In this document: in pieces, positions 44,701 to 52,265 of the stretch | Numbering within the stretch: position 1 is the first letter of the stretch | How the letters are laid out: every line of letters starts with the position of its first letter | From: Anaerolineae bacterium | Lineage (GTDB): Bacteria > Chloroflexota > Anaerolineae > Aggregatilineales > Phototrophicaceae | DNA length: 64,000 nt | Reading direction: 5' to 3' | Assembly: GCA_022821805.1 (NCBI GenBank) | Contig: JAJECX010000044.1 | Coordinates: 62,001 to 126,000 of the forward strand | Program-made: the position numbers and the translations under genes | Notes under the pieces: model-generated | Database searches by the model: none | Seen by the model: the letters and a program-made list of their open reading frames with translations, nothing else | What the model was told of the DNA's origin: nothing

Positions 44701-46441
44701 CCGCTATTTCGGGGCGGCAGCCGATTAATACCTGCGACGAAAACTGCGCCTGCTCGCGCTCGCGGTCGATTGAAGGGTTGGTCACCACCGCGATCGTCTC
44801 TTTGAAGAAGTCCGCTAAATTGGCGCGCGTATTGCTGATCGCCGCCAGCGGACCGTCCCAGCCGAGCGATCCCATCTGCTCTTTGCCGCTTTCGGAAAGC
44901 GACTTCACGATTTCCACGTGATAGCGTTCCCAGCCAAAGCCGGACATTACCGCAGCGTTAACCTTGACCGGTGAATCGGCCCATGGAAGTTGAACTGCCG
45001 TCCGCTGCGCTTCGGCTGTCCGCTCCAGCACTGCGACCGGCGCCGTCTGCGCTTGCAATTGGCCGCCGCCATTCGAAGTCGGCTGGACCGGGTAATTCCC
45101 GCCGAGCGAAACAGCCGTCTCGTCTATGCCCGAATGCCATACGCCGCCCGGCGACGAGCGGAACGATTGGCGGTCGCGATATCTGTTGTAGACATAACGT
45201 TGGATCGCCGGATAGTCCATCACCTGAATCGGCTGCCCGGTGTTGACCGTCATCGCAATCTTCTCACCCGGCGCCATTGGCTTGGGGCTGACCGACATAG
45301 AGTCCAGCGCGTAGACGCCGCGTTCGGAGGTGACGAAGTACTCTTTCTCTGTCTCCCCATACCAAAGCGGGCGCAAGCCCAAGGCATCGACGCTGAAGAC
45401 CGCTTCATTGCCCAAACGCGCCACGACCGCCGCCGGACCTTGCGCGAAGGGACCGAATGACTGTCGCAACTCGGCGTACATATCATGGATTTCCGGAGCG
45501 TTCTGAATTAAGTCATGCTCAAATGGTGGAAAGATGTGCTCCATCGCCTCAATCAGATCAAGCCCGTGCCGCATGCACAGCGCATAGATCGCGCGATCGA
45601 CATCCTGGGAATCAGAGCCGTTTTCCACCATCGGAATATCGAGCATCTCCGACTCCACGCGGAAGCGAGAGATTGTATTGAACTCGCCATTGTGCTCGAT
45701 GAGATTAAAGGGCTGCGCCCGTTCGAATATCGGATTGGTATTGGTGCTGTATCGCGCGTGCCCCATAGTGATGGACGAGGCATAATCGGGATCGCGCAAT
45801 TCCGGGTAATAGCGGCGCAAAATCTCAATCGTGCCCTGCACCTTGTAAACAACGCTATGCGCCGAGAACGAGGGAAAGTGCACTTCGAGCTCGCTTTCCA
45901 GTTGCGCCTGCAATTCAAAAAGCGTGCGATCGAGGTCCTCCGCCAGGACTTGACCATTGATTCCGGCAATCTGCCAAAAGACGGGTTCGTTCGCTTCCGC
46001 GTTCGGACCAAGCACCTGTGGATTCACTCGTCCAGCGCGGTCAAGCAGAATATGCAAACCGACTTCGCTAATCTGGCGGCAAATCTGATCGACGATGTAC
46101 TGCGCGCGCGCCCGATCAGCCGCCGGGATCATCACATGCGCGACCCAAAAGCTGCGATTGGTCGCCAGCGAGGAACGCAATCCAGCTTCCGCCAGCCTCT
46201 TCGTCCAGAGCTGTCGCGGTATATCCGTCAATACGCCGACGCCGTCGCCTTCGCCGTTAATGTATCCGGTACGATGGCCCATCCGGGTGAGCGCTTCAAT
46301 TGTCCTCTTGACGTTGCCGTGCGTCGCCTGGCCGCCTTTGCGCACTGAACAAATCAAGGCGCAGGCATCGCGGTGTTCCCGATCAATCGGGTGAAGGTCG
46401 GTAAAGGGATCCTTGCTGGATGAATGGTGTAAACCTGACAT
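41738..46441 (-). CDS. gltB: Glutamate synthase, large (GltB/ferredoxin-type) subunit
   Basis: A 1567-residue enzyme making two glutamates from glutamine and 2-oxoglutarate. The N-terminal type II glutaminase starts at C27 (RDACALICS), preceded by 26 residues that must be cleaved to expose the Cys. The central domain has PLAAISNTRANLADFFKETI. The FMN/synthase barrel has GGHLPGYKV, and the cluster motif GCTICRGCQDGTC keeps the C-x5-C-x4-C ligand spacing of the 3Fe-4S centre. A GXGXG domain closes the protein (GGLFLVQGDADTRACIRMSG). No gltD lies nearby, so it could be ferredoxin-dependent or use a distant small subunit. It is flanked on both sides by PucR-type regulator genes. Confidence 0.95.
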   Translation of the reverse strand: MSGLHHSSSKDPFTDLHPIDREHRDACALICSVRKGGQATHGNVKRTIEALTRMGHRTGYINGEGDGVGVLTDIPRQLWTKRLAEAGLRSSLATNRSFWVAHVMIPAADRARAQYIVDQICRQISEVGLHILLDRAGRVNPQVLGPNAEANEPVFWQIAGINGQVLAEDLDRTLFELQAQLESELEVHFPSFSAHSVVYKVQGTIEILRRYYPELRDPDYASSITMGHARYSTNTNPIFERAQPFNLIEHNGEFNTISRFRVESEMLDIPMVENGSDSQDVDRAIYALCMRHGLDLIEAMEHIFPPFEHDLIQNAPEIHDMYAELRQSFGPFAQGPAAVVARLGNEAVFSVDALGLRPLWYGETEKEYFVTSERGVYALDSMSVSPKPMAPGEKIAMTVNTGQPIQVMDYPAIQRYVYNRYRDRQSFRSSPGGVWHSGIDETAVSLGGNYPVQPTSNGGGQLQAQTAPVAVLERTAEAQRTAVQLPWADSPVKVNAAVMSGFGWERYHVEIVKSLSESGKEQMGSLGWDGPLAAISNTRANLADFFKETIAVVTNPSIDREREQAQFSSQVLIGCRPEIAAGREEDATLIRLEIPLLLDAFPEFDDIARIRDIATKQGTMLLQDLANIFEGKVAFFSMGCPMDTSVDRAVESLQKRVVEAVLNGAQCVILDDSSIASGDELYMDPLLAIAAVDKALRLADSTPNLRRRVGLVIRTGALRDLHDLAICLSLGANAIVPYAMYAVGLGTAPRGSRKPLVAEQVETSLGNTLKAIHAGLQKITSTVGCHELRGYGHSFSSIGLSRNLANLLGTPNYFGSTGRGLTWTSLYDDAQERAQEFRGEARARLKNPDRFYPKMWKKAEAVAHGELEFDDYTETLLNLEEKMPVSLRHVLGLKESSAPTKPDEVDISVKGYDMPVIISAMSFGSQGELAYRSYAEAAHLLNIICMNGEGGEIHDLLGRHPRNRGQQVASGRFGVNIAFLNAADYIEIKIGQGAKPGEGGHLPGYKVTEQIAAVRSTTPGVGLISPSNNHDLYSIEDLAQLIDELKTANPHAKVSVKLPVVPGIGIIAVGVAKAGADIITITGYTGGTGAARAHALRHVGLPAEIGVWLAHRHLIESGLRDDVEIWADGGMKSGRDVIKMVCLGANRVGFATLAMVALGCTICRGCQDGTCHVGITTHVKTKEEAEKRAFKAFRPFEERGSPHSIVTMFDSLADDIRKWAGKMGVRNLQDLVGRADLLYQRSHHDRIDLSRLLHPVPRAQLTPAQPGGRRISRPRNTVSKQITDIVTEYVSKGEYELTYDDEQVMAMDRALGTHLVGAIKRQALPQANRIRAINLSFSNSAIPGNGLAAFIDDPVNVLVEGGAQDGVGKCAAGSKVSILKGLNHKGRRLDGSVGKSFAYGAQGGLFLVQGDADTRACIRMSGADVVFGGEIVEPLNDSLGGMGARANLKGYAFEYMTSGRAVVLGDPGPWMCAGMTGGVVYQRIQPEMGLTIDAVRHRIAAGSVVEIQPLDDDGHNDVRELLNEYIRTLEENHQSQAAEPLYPLLKRPSDHFIKIAPPVARKIVNES

Positions 46442-46739
46442 ATCTCATCTTTCCAAAAGCTGAGCCGGTCCCTGCAATAATCTAGTTTGCGCGCGCGCGA
46501 ACTGGCGCGGCTCCTTGCCGCTGCAGCCGCGCAGACACGATATGATATTACCCTAATTCGTTAAACTATTCTACCAAGCCAGCCGCGTCCTGGCATTGAA
46601 TAATGTCATGGATAATGTGCCTGAATGACTGTGCATACTGTACAATGTCCACTCGTCTTAATTTATCGAATGTCTACATCGGCGCCGACAGACCGCGCGT
46701 GCCGCTCGCCGCGATTCTTGGGCAGTGCGGCGGCGAAGG
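46442..46739. other. Upstream region of gltB
   Basis: This 298-nt gap lies between two minus-strand genes and must hold the gltB promoter. The stretch 46540-46680 is AT-rich. I see possible -10 boxes on the minus strand but no convincing -35 partner. No gene was found. Confidence 0.4.
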
Positions 46740-48386
46740 TCAACCAAGGGACAATAGTCGGCGAATCGTCAATGCCAGGTGCAGAGCCAGTCGCGTTTCG
46801 GGGCGATTGAGATCAATGCCGGCGATCTCATTGATGCGATTCATTCGATATAGCAAGGTATTGCGATGAACAATCAGGGTCTCCGCGGTCTGCGAAAGGT
46901 TGCCATGACAATTGAAGTAAGTCTCAAGCGTCTTAATCAGGTCCGCGTTCTGGCGCTTGTCATATTCTGTGAGCGTCCCCAGCGTATGTTCACAGAAATG
47001 AGCCAGCTTTTGTCGATCGGACAGACTGAGGATCAACTGGTAAACGCCCAGATCGCCGATAAACAATGGTATGTCCGTTTGCAGTCGTTCCGCTAGTTCC
47101 TTCGCCTGTACCGCGTCGCGATAGCTGGACCGCCAGACATTCACTTCGCGCGCTACCTGTCCCAGCCCTATCGCTACCCGATTGAGCGGGTATTGGCGGT
47201 TAATCTCCTGGCTGATAGCGTTGGAGAGTCGCAAGCTAAAATCGATTGGGTCGTCAAAGTCGGTGGCGTGAAAGACGACTACTTCACCCTCTCGCTCACG
47301 TATCCAGACCAGCGCCGCCGCCTGCTGATGCGCGATGATCGCGTTGACAATAGTCTCCAAGCGTCTCAGCGATGGATGGCCGCTGCCATGCCAGGACAGC
47401 GCAAAGGCGACATGCGTCCGCGTCATATCATGATTGAACCGCTCGCCTTGGCGAATCGCCTCCTGCTGGCTGACGTCACCAAGCAATAGCCGATCCAGAA
47501 ACGTGCCGCGCAGGCGCTTCTCCGTTTCGTTGACGGCTTTTTGCTTGGCCATTTCCAAGGCGCAGGCCGCGGCGCCATGTTCGCAGACGAGCTGATCGAT
47601 CTCGTCGAGATCGCTCTCACGCCCAATGATTGAAAGATAGCCCCTTCCCAGACTTTTGGCGATAATCGGCGCGACCAGCCTGGCGACGCCGGACACGGGC
47701 AAAGCCTGCATCAATACTGGCGGATCAACTTCCACAACGCGATGGCGATCGTGCAATTCCACCGGCAAATTGTCTTTCTTCTTCAAGAAAAACTCGATGT
47801 CGTCCCAGATGCCGACGAATTCCGGCTGCAACTTGTGGGAAAGGGCATGGAGCCGCTTGTCGTGTACGATCACCGTCTTCTTGGTAAGGCGCGCCATGGC
47901 GCCGAGCAGCCCGTCCATGCCCTCGTTTCGCGAGGAGATCTGCGTAAGCTGTCGATATATTTGAGTCCCGCGTCTTTCAATCTGTCCTTTGCGATTCACG
48001 AGCAAGCTTATGATCGTCTTCTCTACTTCACGGATGCGGACTTCGTTGGACAGCGTGAGAACCGGCATGCCGCGCGACTTTGATTCGGCCAGCGCGGTTG
48101 TGCTCACCGGACCGGAGAAAACAACGGCCGAGGCGCCAGCGCCCGCCGCCCACTGTATAACTTCTGTGTCGTTGTGGGCCCGCGGTGGGTTGCTTGTGGG
48201 GGCGACCAGGATAAGTTCGCGCGCTTGGACGGCTTTGGAAGCAATGTCATCTTCCGGATGAATGACCGTTGTCCAGGAAATAGGGCGTCCAAGCAAGCCC
48301 TCGCCCGATAGGATATGCGTGCTTAAGGGCAGGGCAAGCTTACGTATTTCTTCCACGGTGATTTCTTGCGTTCGCGTGATGCTCAT
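46740..48386 (-). CDS. PucR-family transcriptional regulator 2
   Basis: A 548-residue paralogue of the regulator at 40012 with the same layout. It has an N-terminal PucR domain (ITVEEIRKLALPLSTHILSG, ASKAVQARELILVAPTSN), a middle CdaR/GAF-like region, and a C-terminal HTH_30 (NLSQTAETLIVHRNTLLYRM, ~500-519). ATG 48386 has AAGGGA 7 nt upstream; a GTG 12 codons earlier is less likely. It reads toward gltB in the same direction, with a 298-nt gap. The two PucR proteins bracket glutamate synthase, which suggests linked control. The effector is unknown. Confidence 0.9.
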   Translation of the reverse strand: MSITRTQEITVEEIRKLALPLSTHILSGEGLLGRPISWTTVIHPEDDIASKAVQARELILVAPTSNPPRAHNDTEVIQWAAGAGASAVVFSGPVSTTALAESKSRGMPVLTLSNEVRIREVEKTIISLLVNRKGQIERRGTQIYRQLTQISSRNEGMDGLLGAMARLTKKTVIVHDKRLHALSHKLQPEFVGIWDDIEFFLKKKDNLPVELHDRHRVVEVDPPVLMQALPVSGVARLVAPIIAKSLGRGYLSIIGRESDLDEIDQLVCEHGAAACALEMAKQKAVNETEKRLRGTFLDRLLLGDVSQQEAIRQGERFNHDMTRTHVAFALSWHGSGHPSLRRLETIVNAIIAHQQAAALVWIREREGEVVVFHATDFDDPIDFSLRLSNAISQEINRQYPLNRVAIGLGQVAREVNVWRSSYRDAVQAKELAERLQTDIPLFIGDLGVYQLILSLSDRQKLAHFCEHTLGTLTEYDKRQNADLIKTLETYFNCHGNLSQTAETLIVHRNTLLYRMNRINEIAGIDLNRPETRLALHLALTIRRLLSLG

Positions 48387-48743
48387 TTCGCGATCCCTTG
48401 CCGTCCGATTCGGAATTCTCACCTAGCTGTCGTGGGCAACGCTACCGGCGCCAATAATGATGACTGCCGGGATGTCGACCTAAAGTTCCAAAGGGAGCGC
48501 GGGCTGGCCAACAAACTGTAGTCCGCGATACACAGAAGCAGCGTCCCTGCGATCAATGCGTCCTTCGCTATTGCTGCATGCCGGACTCTAACGCTGTGGA
48601 CACATTATATAAAGCCTTATGCACATTGCCCAGAATGTCCGTTATGAACAGCCTAGTTCTTTCGGCGAAATCGCTCTAATTCTTGCTTCAGCGAGGGCTT
48701 GCGCAGCCAATTGGACCGAGGGAATGGAATGCCGACGCCCAAT
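48387..48743. other. Intergenic region upstream of pucR2
   Basis: About 357 nt with no gene seen. A perfect TATAAT reads leftward at 48604-48609, without a good -35 box; it may serve pucR2. Confidence 0.4.
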
Positions 48744-49166
48744 TCAGCCGTCTCTATTGCCGATTATCTTTTGATACGCGCCTGCCCATTCTGCTGGATC
48801 GCGGGTCATTCTATTGATTTGGATATCGGCGAAGTGCGGGTAGAGTTTGATCATCGTCTCCGGCAGGTTGTCCCAGCTTTCCGTTCGTAGAAGTTCTTCT
48901 ATGGCATTCGCCATAAGCGTAGACCACCACCATTTCTGCTGGAAATCATCGGCTTTTTTCCAGTATCCGCGCTTTTCCCAGGCGCGAACCGATTCTTCGA
49001 CAGTGTCGTCGATGGCTCGCAGGCAGAAGACGAGCATGGCAACCATGTCATGCGTCTGCTGGTCCACTTCACGCTGCTGACTGAGATGGCGCAGAATCTC
49101 GGCAATTGTGCGCATGTGCGCCCTGCGACGCTTGCCGGGACTGTTGGTATTGATTACACGGGCCAC
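48744..49166 (-). CDS. Uncharacterised helical protein, third gene of an unknown trio
   Basis: A 140-residue protein I do not recognise. It is predicted to be almost all helix, with a notable run of aromatics (ADDFQQKWWWSTLMANAIEE) and no membrane segment or metal motif. It starts at GTG 49166, three bases after the stop of the upstream gene, with AAGG at 7 nt; an internal ATG at 49115 is an alternative. It is tightly coupled to the two genes upstream, so the three probably act together. Confidence 0.65.
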   Translation of the reverse strand: MARVINTNSPGKRRRAHMRTIAEILRHLSQQREVDQQTHDMVAMLVFCLRAIDDTVEESVRAWEKRGYWKKADDFQQKWWWSTLMANAIEELLRTESWDNLPETMIKLYPHFADIQINRMTRDPAEWAGAYQKIIGNRDG

Positions 49167-49169
49167 GGC

Positions 49170-49610
49170 TTAACCTTCGACGGCATCATTCGAATGATGC
49201 GGACGAATGCCGCGATAAATGCGAACGCCGCCGATGGTCTTGAGGATCGTTGCGGCATTGCGCCTGGTGACCTCCGCCAGTTCAATAGCGCTGAGCGGTT
49301 TATTGCCGTTGACCAACAGGGCGCGAAAAACACTGTCGATCAAGCCGATATGCCCCGTGATAAAATCTTCTCGCTTGGTGGACTCGCGAATGGCCAATCG
49401 AAGTGTATCCACTTGGAAGACTTCACCCGTCTCTGGATCGACGTAATCAAACACTTCATCGAGATTTCTATGCGCAAGCGCCTGCTGCTGTTCGGGCGTC
49501 AAATGCGTGAGCAAGTAGATCTGAAGATCATCGCGGCTCTGCTCCCACCAGTCATAATCGATATAGAACTTGGTCTCGACATTGGGCTTGATCAGATAAT
49601 TCAGCGGCAT
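49170..49610 (-). CDS. Uncharacterised winged-helix-like protein, second gene of an unknown trio
   Basis: A 146-residue protein. The N-terminal half has an aromatic-rich start (KFYIDYDWWEQSRDDLQIYL) and a conserved-looking turn DYVDPETGEVFQVDTL (~55-70). The C-terminal half (~86-135) reads as a winged-helix domain: LIDSVFRALLVNGNKPLSAI, then ELAEVTRRNAATILKTI. Its spacing of WW and VDPETGEV is reminiscent of short hypothetical proteins I associate with Chloroflexota, but I cannot search to confirm this. It could bind DNA or act as an adaptor to the large trio protein. It begins 15 nt after that gene's stop. Confidence 0.65.
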   Translation of the reverse strand: MPLNYLIKPNVETKFYIDYDWWEQSRDDLQIYLLTHLTPEQQQALAHRNLDEVFDYVDPETGEVFQVDTLRLAIRESTKREDFITGHIGLIDSVFRALLVNGNKPLSAIELAEVTRRNAATILKTIGGVRIYRGIRPHHSNDAVEG

Positions 49611-49625
49611 TCGATTTCTCTCTGA

Positions 49626-51203
49626 TTAGCTACTGAGCTTCCAGTAGTTATCGCCCACGTACTCAAAGTCCGGATTGGAGATCAACGTGGCAAAGATCGG
49701 TCCCGGCGGGCATCGCCGCAATATATTTAAGGTGCTGTACAAGACCTTGGAATGCACCGTTCCTTGGGGGTTCTGGCGGCTCAACTCCGCGACCAGATTT
49801 CGCAGCAATTCGGTCAGGGTCACCCGCTTCGTCTGAATCTCCTTGCCAAGTTTATCAACCTCCGGCAGATTGTTGACGCCAACAATAATCAGATCGTCAT
49901 AATCGGCGCCGATCGCGCGTTTGGCAGTCTGAAAACGAAGCCGGTTGGTTTCCGTCCGCTCCACCAGAGGAATGTATTCCGTGCGCGGCCGATAATCATC
50001 GAATTCGATTTCAATGCGGCTGCGATCATCGGTGCGGTTCAGGTACACGTAAGCGCCGACGGGTAGATGATGTTTTTGAAATACTGGCGTCAAGCCAAAA
50101 ACGTACTTGAATTCATGAACCACCCAGCAAGGGTACTCCTGCTTATCTATCGCATCCACGATCGTTATGGCGATGCGCGGGGTCTTCGCATCGGGGAAGA
50201 TATATCGGGTTTCGGAGTTGATTGGCAATGTGCCGACGCGTCGATGAGGATAGGTCAGCGTTAAGCTGACTTCATCTTCCGGCGGCGGCGACGTTATCGG
50301 AGAATGCTCGTCATCAAGGTCGTATTCCAATTGGCGCAATTCGCGCGTCAAGAGGCTGCGATCGTAGTCAATCGCTTGGTACTGCAAAATGGAGGGCATC
50401 TGCCGCGCCATGCGTGGCAAAAGCCTGGTCAAATGCCAAAGGACTTGGCCCGCGGCTCCGACCTCGTCAAATCGCTCATCCTTATTCATCGCGTAATTTA
50501 GAGAAAAGATCTGCAATGGCAGGAGCGCGTCGCCTAGACCGCCTATCTCTTCTAATATCTTCGCTGTGGCTAGTGGACCGCCCTCATACATGTCGAGCAC
50601 GGCTTCGGCCAAATGCAAATGACCGATATCCAACTCGACCATCAACTCGCGCACGAACCAGGTTCCAGCGATGCGAACCAGATCGGGATTGCGCTCCAAG
50701 GCGTCATTAACCTGTTCTATGATGTTTGTCGACGGATCACTGAGAATATCGTCAATGGTGTAATCGGTGTCCACTTGGCTTGGGTGTCGGTTCAAATCGC
50801 GGTCATTGAGCGGGTGTTCAGCCTCGTACTCCACCACAAATTCTCGCAGTCCATTTGTGGTCTGCCGGCTCGCATAATCAAATCTGACCGCGGCAATTCT
50901 GATCGGATTTCGGTCAGTATTCTGCCCAGTGCGCAGGCCGACTACGGTCGCTGTAGCATAATCCAGATGAGCAAACGTGAGACGATCGCCAACGGCATAA
51001 GCCTCGCAAGGCCGGTAAACTTTGGCGCCGTCGTACTGTTCTCGCAATTGCAGACGCAGTTCGCTTTCACGAGTATTGATGATTTCTGTTGCAAGCTGTT
51101 CTGCCGAGAGGGGCGTTTCTTTTTCCAGCAAGAGGTTGGTGATGCCATCAATGTCTTCAGCGCCGATTGAAAAACTATATGCCCAATGTTGTGCCGGGAG
51201 CAA
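49626..51203 (-). CDS. Uncharacterised 525-residue protein with terminal winged-helix-like domains
   Basis: First gene of an unknown trio. Residues ~15-55 (DGITNLLLEKETPLSAEQLA) look like a helix-turn-helix, followed by a small beta domain (~60-110). The middle (~140-280) is helical. Next comes a beta-rich region (~300-440) with SLTLTYPHRRVGTLPI and YPCWVVHEFKYVFGL. The final ~65 residues (TLTELLRNLVAELSRQNPQG to FEYVGDNYWKLSS) resemble HARE-type winged helices, which end in a similar GxxYWxL. No nuclease, ATPase or methyltransferase motif is visible. It starts at TTG 51203 with GGGAGG 9 nt upstream. The role is unknown; a nucleic-acid-binding regulator is the best guess. Confidence 0.68.
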   Translation of the reverse strand: MLPAQHWAYSFSIGAEDIDGITNLLLEKETPLSAEQLATEIINTRESELRLQLREQYDGAKVYRPCEAYAVGDRLTFAHLDYATATVVGLRTGQNTDRNPIRIAAVRFDYASRQTTNGLREFVVEYEAEHPLNDRDLNRHPSQVDTDYTIDDILSDPSTNIIEQVNDALERNPDLVRIAGTWFVRELMVELDIGHLHLAEAVLDMYEGGPLATAKILEEIGGLGDALLPLQIFSLNYAMNKDERFDEVGAAGQVLWHLTRLLPRMARQMPSILQYQAIDYDRSLLTRELRQLEYDLDDEHSPITSPPPEDEVSLTLTYPHRRVGTLPINSETRYIFPDAKTPRIAITIVDAIDKQEYPCWVVHEFKYVFGLTPVFQKHHLPVGAYVYLNRTDDRSRIEIEFDDYRPRTEYIPLVERTETNRLRFQTAKRAIGADYDDLIIVGVNNLPEVDKLGKEIQTKRVTLTELLRNLVAELSRQNPQGTVHSKVLYSTLNILRRCPPGPIFATLISNPDFEYVGDNYWKLSS

Positions 51204-51514
51204 GGCGGGGCGCCTCCCTGAGTAGCTCGTCTTATCGGTAAAGTCGGTATTCGAGTGATATCAACAGCTTGTAAGCGCTTTCGACCCAGCAATCCTACTG
51301 TATGCTTGTGTAATCAGTCAAGCGGTACTTGCGCGAAACTTCTAGATCGGAAGGTGATTCTTAAGCTGAGTTTGCGGCCGGATGTATAGAACGCGTCTAT
51401 CGTATAATTGATTGACTGGTCGCCGGCTTGTTCAAGACGCGGTTGACCGTCCGGAATTGCTGGACTATACTTACCGCTTGTGATGCAAGTTAGCGCTAGA
51501 TAGAGGCACAATCA
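51204..51514. other. Divergent intergenic region between the unknown trio and rpmH
   Basis: A 311-nt gap. It contains the near-consensus rpmH promoter (51443-51471) and an isolated TATAAT at 51403. No clear leftward promoter for the trio was found, and no gene or DnaA-box cluster was seen. Confidence 0.5.
51443..51471 (+). promoter_or_regulatory. Predicted sigma-70 promoter of the rpmH operon
   Basis: TTGACC (51443-51448), exactly 17 nt, then TATACT (51466-51471). It lies 43 nt before the rpmH start and is one of the strongest promoter matches in the window. Confidence 0.85.
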
Positions 51515-51694
51515 ATGTCGACCAAACGTACCTGGCAGCCAAAGGTTCGCAGGCGTAAACGGGTGCATGGATTCCGCAAACGTATGAGCACGCGGGGCGG
51601 GCGGCGCGTTCTTAAAGCCCGTCGCCTTCGCGGACGCCACACTCTTACTGTAACGCCTAACCATGTCAAAAAGACCAACTGGAACGCCAGCTAA
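51515..51694 (+). CDS. rpmH: 50S ribosomal protein L34
   Basis: A 59-residue basic protein. It begins MSTKRTWQPKVRRRKRVHGF and contains FRKRMSTRGGRRVLKARRLR, the invariant L34 core that lines the ribosome tunnel region. It has about 13 extra residues after the usual HTLTV end (TPNHVKKTNWNAS). It is first in the conserved rpmH-rnpA-yidD-yidC-jag order, 3 nt before rnpA, behind a strong promoter. Confidence 0.95.
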   Translation: MSTKRTWQPKVRRRKRVHGFRKRMSTRGGRRVLKARRLRGRHTLTVTPNHVKKTNWNAS

Positions 51695-51697
51695 TCG

Positions 51698-52039
51698 ATG
51701 AAATCCGCATTGAGGTTGCGCCGTTCCGCCGACTTCGCGCGGGCTGGGCGATATGGCGCCGTCTACCGGCATCCCGCGCTGTCGATTAGCGTTTGCAGAA
51801 ATGAATTGCTACATAATCGTTACGGTGTCGTGACGTCTAGGCGGCTCGGCGGGTCGGTAGTCCGCAACAAATGCAAGCGCCGCTTGCGGTCGGTTTTGTC
51901 GCAGTCGCATTCCCTGTTGTCGCAGGGATTTGATGTGGTTGTCGTCGCCCGACCAGCAAGCGTTCAGCAACCGTTCAGCGATCTGCAACGTATACTGCAT
52001 GGGTTGCTGGTTCAAGCGCGGCTCATCGGGAACTGCTAA
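51698..52039 (+). CDS. rnpA: Ribonuclease P protein component
   Basis: A 113-residue basic protein cofactor of the RNase P ribozyme, which matures tRNA 5' ends. The RNA-binding signature is RYGVVTSRRLGGSVVRNKCKRR-like (residues ~41-63), with the invariant RN-x-x-KRRLR. The usual N-terminal LRRSADFARAGRYG aligns with the leader-binding region. It follows rpmH by 3 nt, and yidD begins one base after its stop. Confidence 0.96.
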   Translation: MKSALRLRRSADFARAGRYGAVYRHPALSISVCRNELLHNRYGVVTSRRLGGSVVRNKCKRRLRSVLSQSHSLLSQGFDVVVVARPASVQQPFSDLQRILHGLLVQARLIGNC

Positions 52040-52040
52040 A

Positions 52041-52262
52041 ATGCTGACGTGGGCAATGCTGAAACTGATTCGGGGCTACAAGCGATTTCTTTCGCCCTTG
52101 CTACCGAGCGCCTGCCGCTTCACACCTACTTGTTCGGTCTATGCCTATGAGGCGATTGAAACCTACGGTCCTTTGCGGGGGACGTGGATGGGCTGTCGCC
52201 GGATCTTGCGCTGTCATCCCCTGCATCCCGGCGGCTACGATCCGGTCCCGCCGAAGGAGTGA
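52041..52262 (+). CDS. yidD: Membrane protein insertion efficiency factor YidD
   Basis: A 73-residue small protein with the family core KLIRGYKRFLSPLLPSACRF followed by TPTCSVYAYEAI and LRCHPLHPGGYDPVP. Its conserved cysteines are in CRFTPTCS and RRILRCHP. It aids YidC-dependent membrane insertion at the cytoplasmic face. It starts at ATG 52041, one base after rnpA; a second ATG five codons later is possible. The AAGGAG at its end serves as the ribosome site of the next gene. Confidence 0.95.
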   Translation: MLTWAMLKLIRGYKRFLSPLLPSACRFTPTCSVYAYEAIETYGPLRGTWMGCRRILRCHPLHPGGYDPVPPKE

Positions 52263-52265
52263 TTC

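Noticed and set aside
51204..51514. Chromosome replication origin next to rpmH
   Set aside because: rpmH often lies near oriC, but no dnaA or dnaN gene and no cluster of TTATCCACA-type boxes was seen here.
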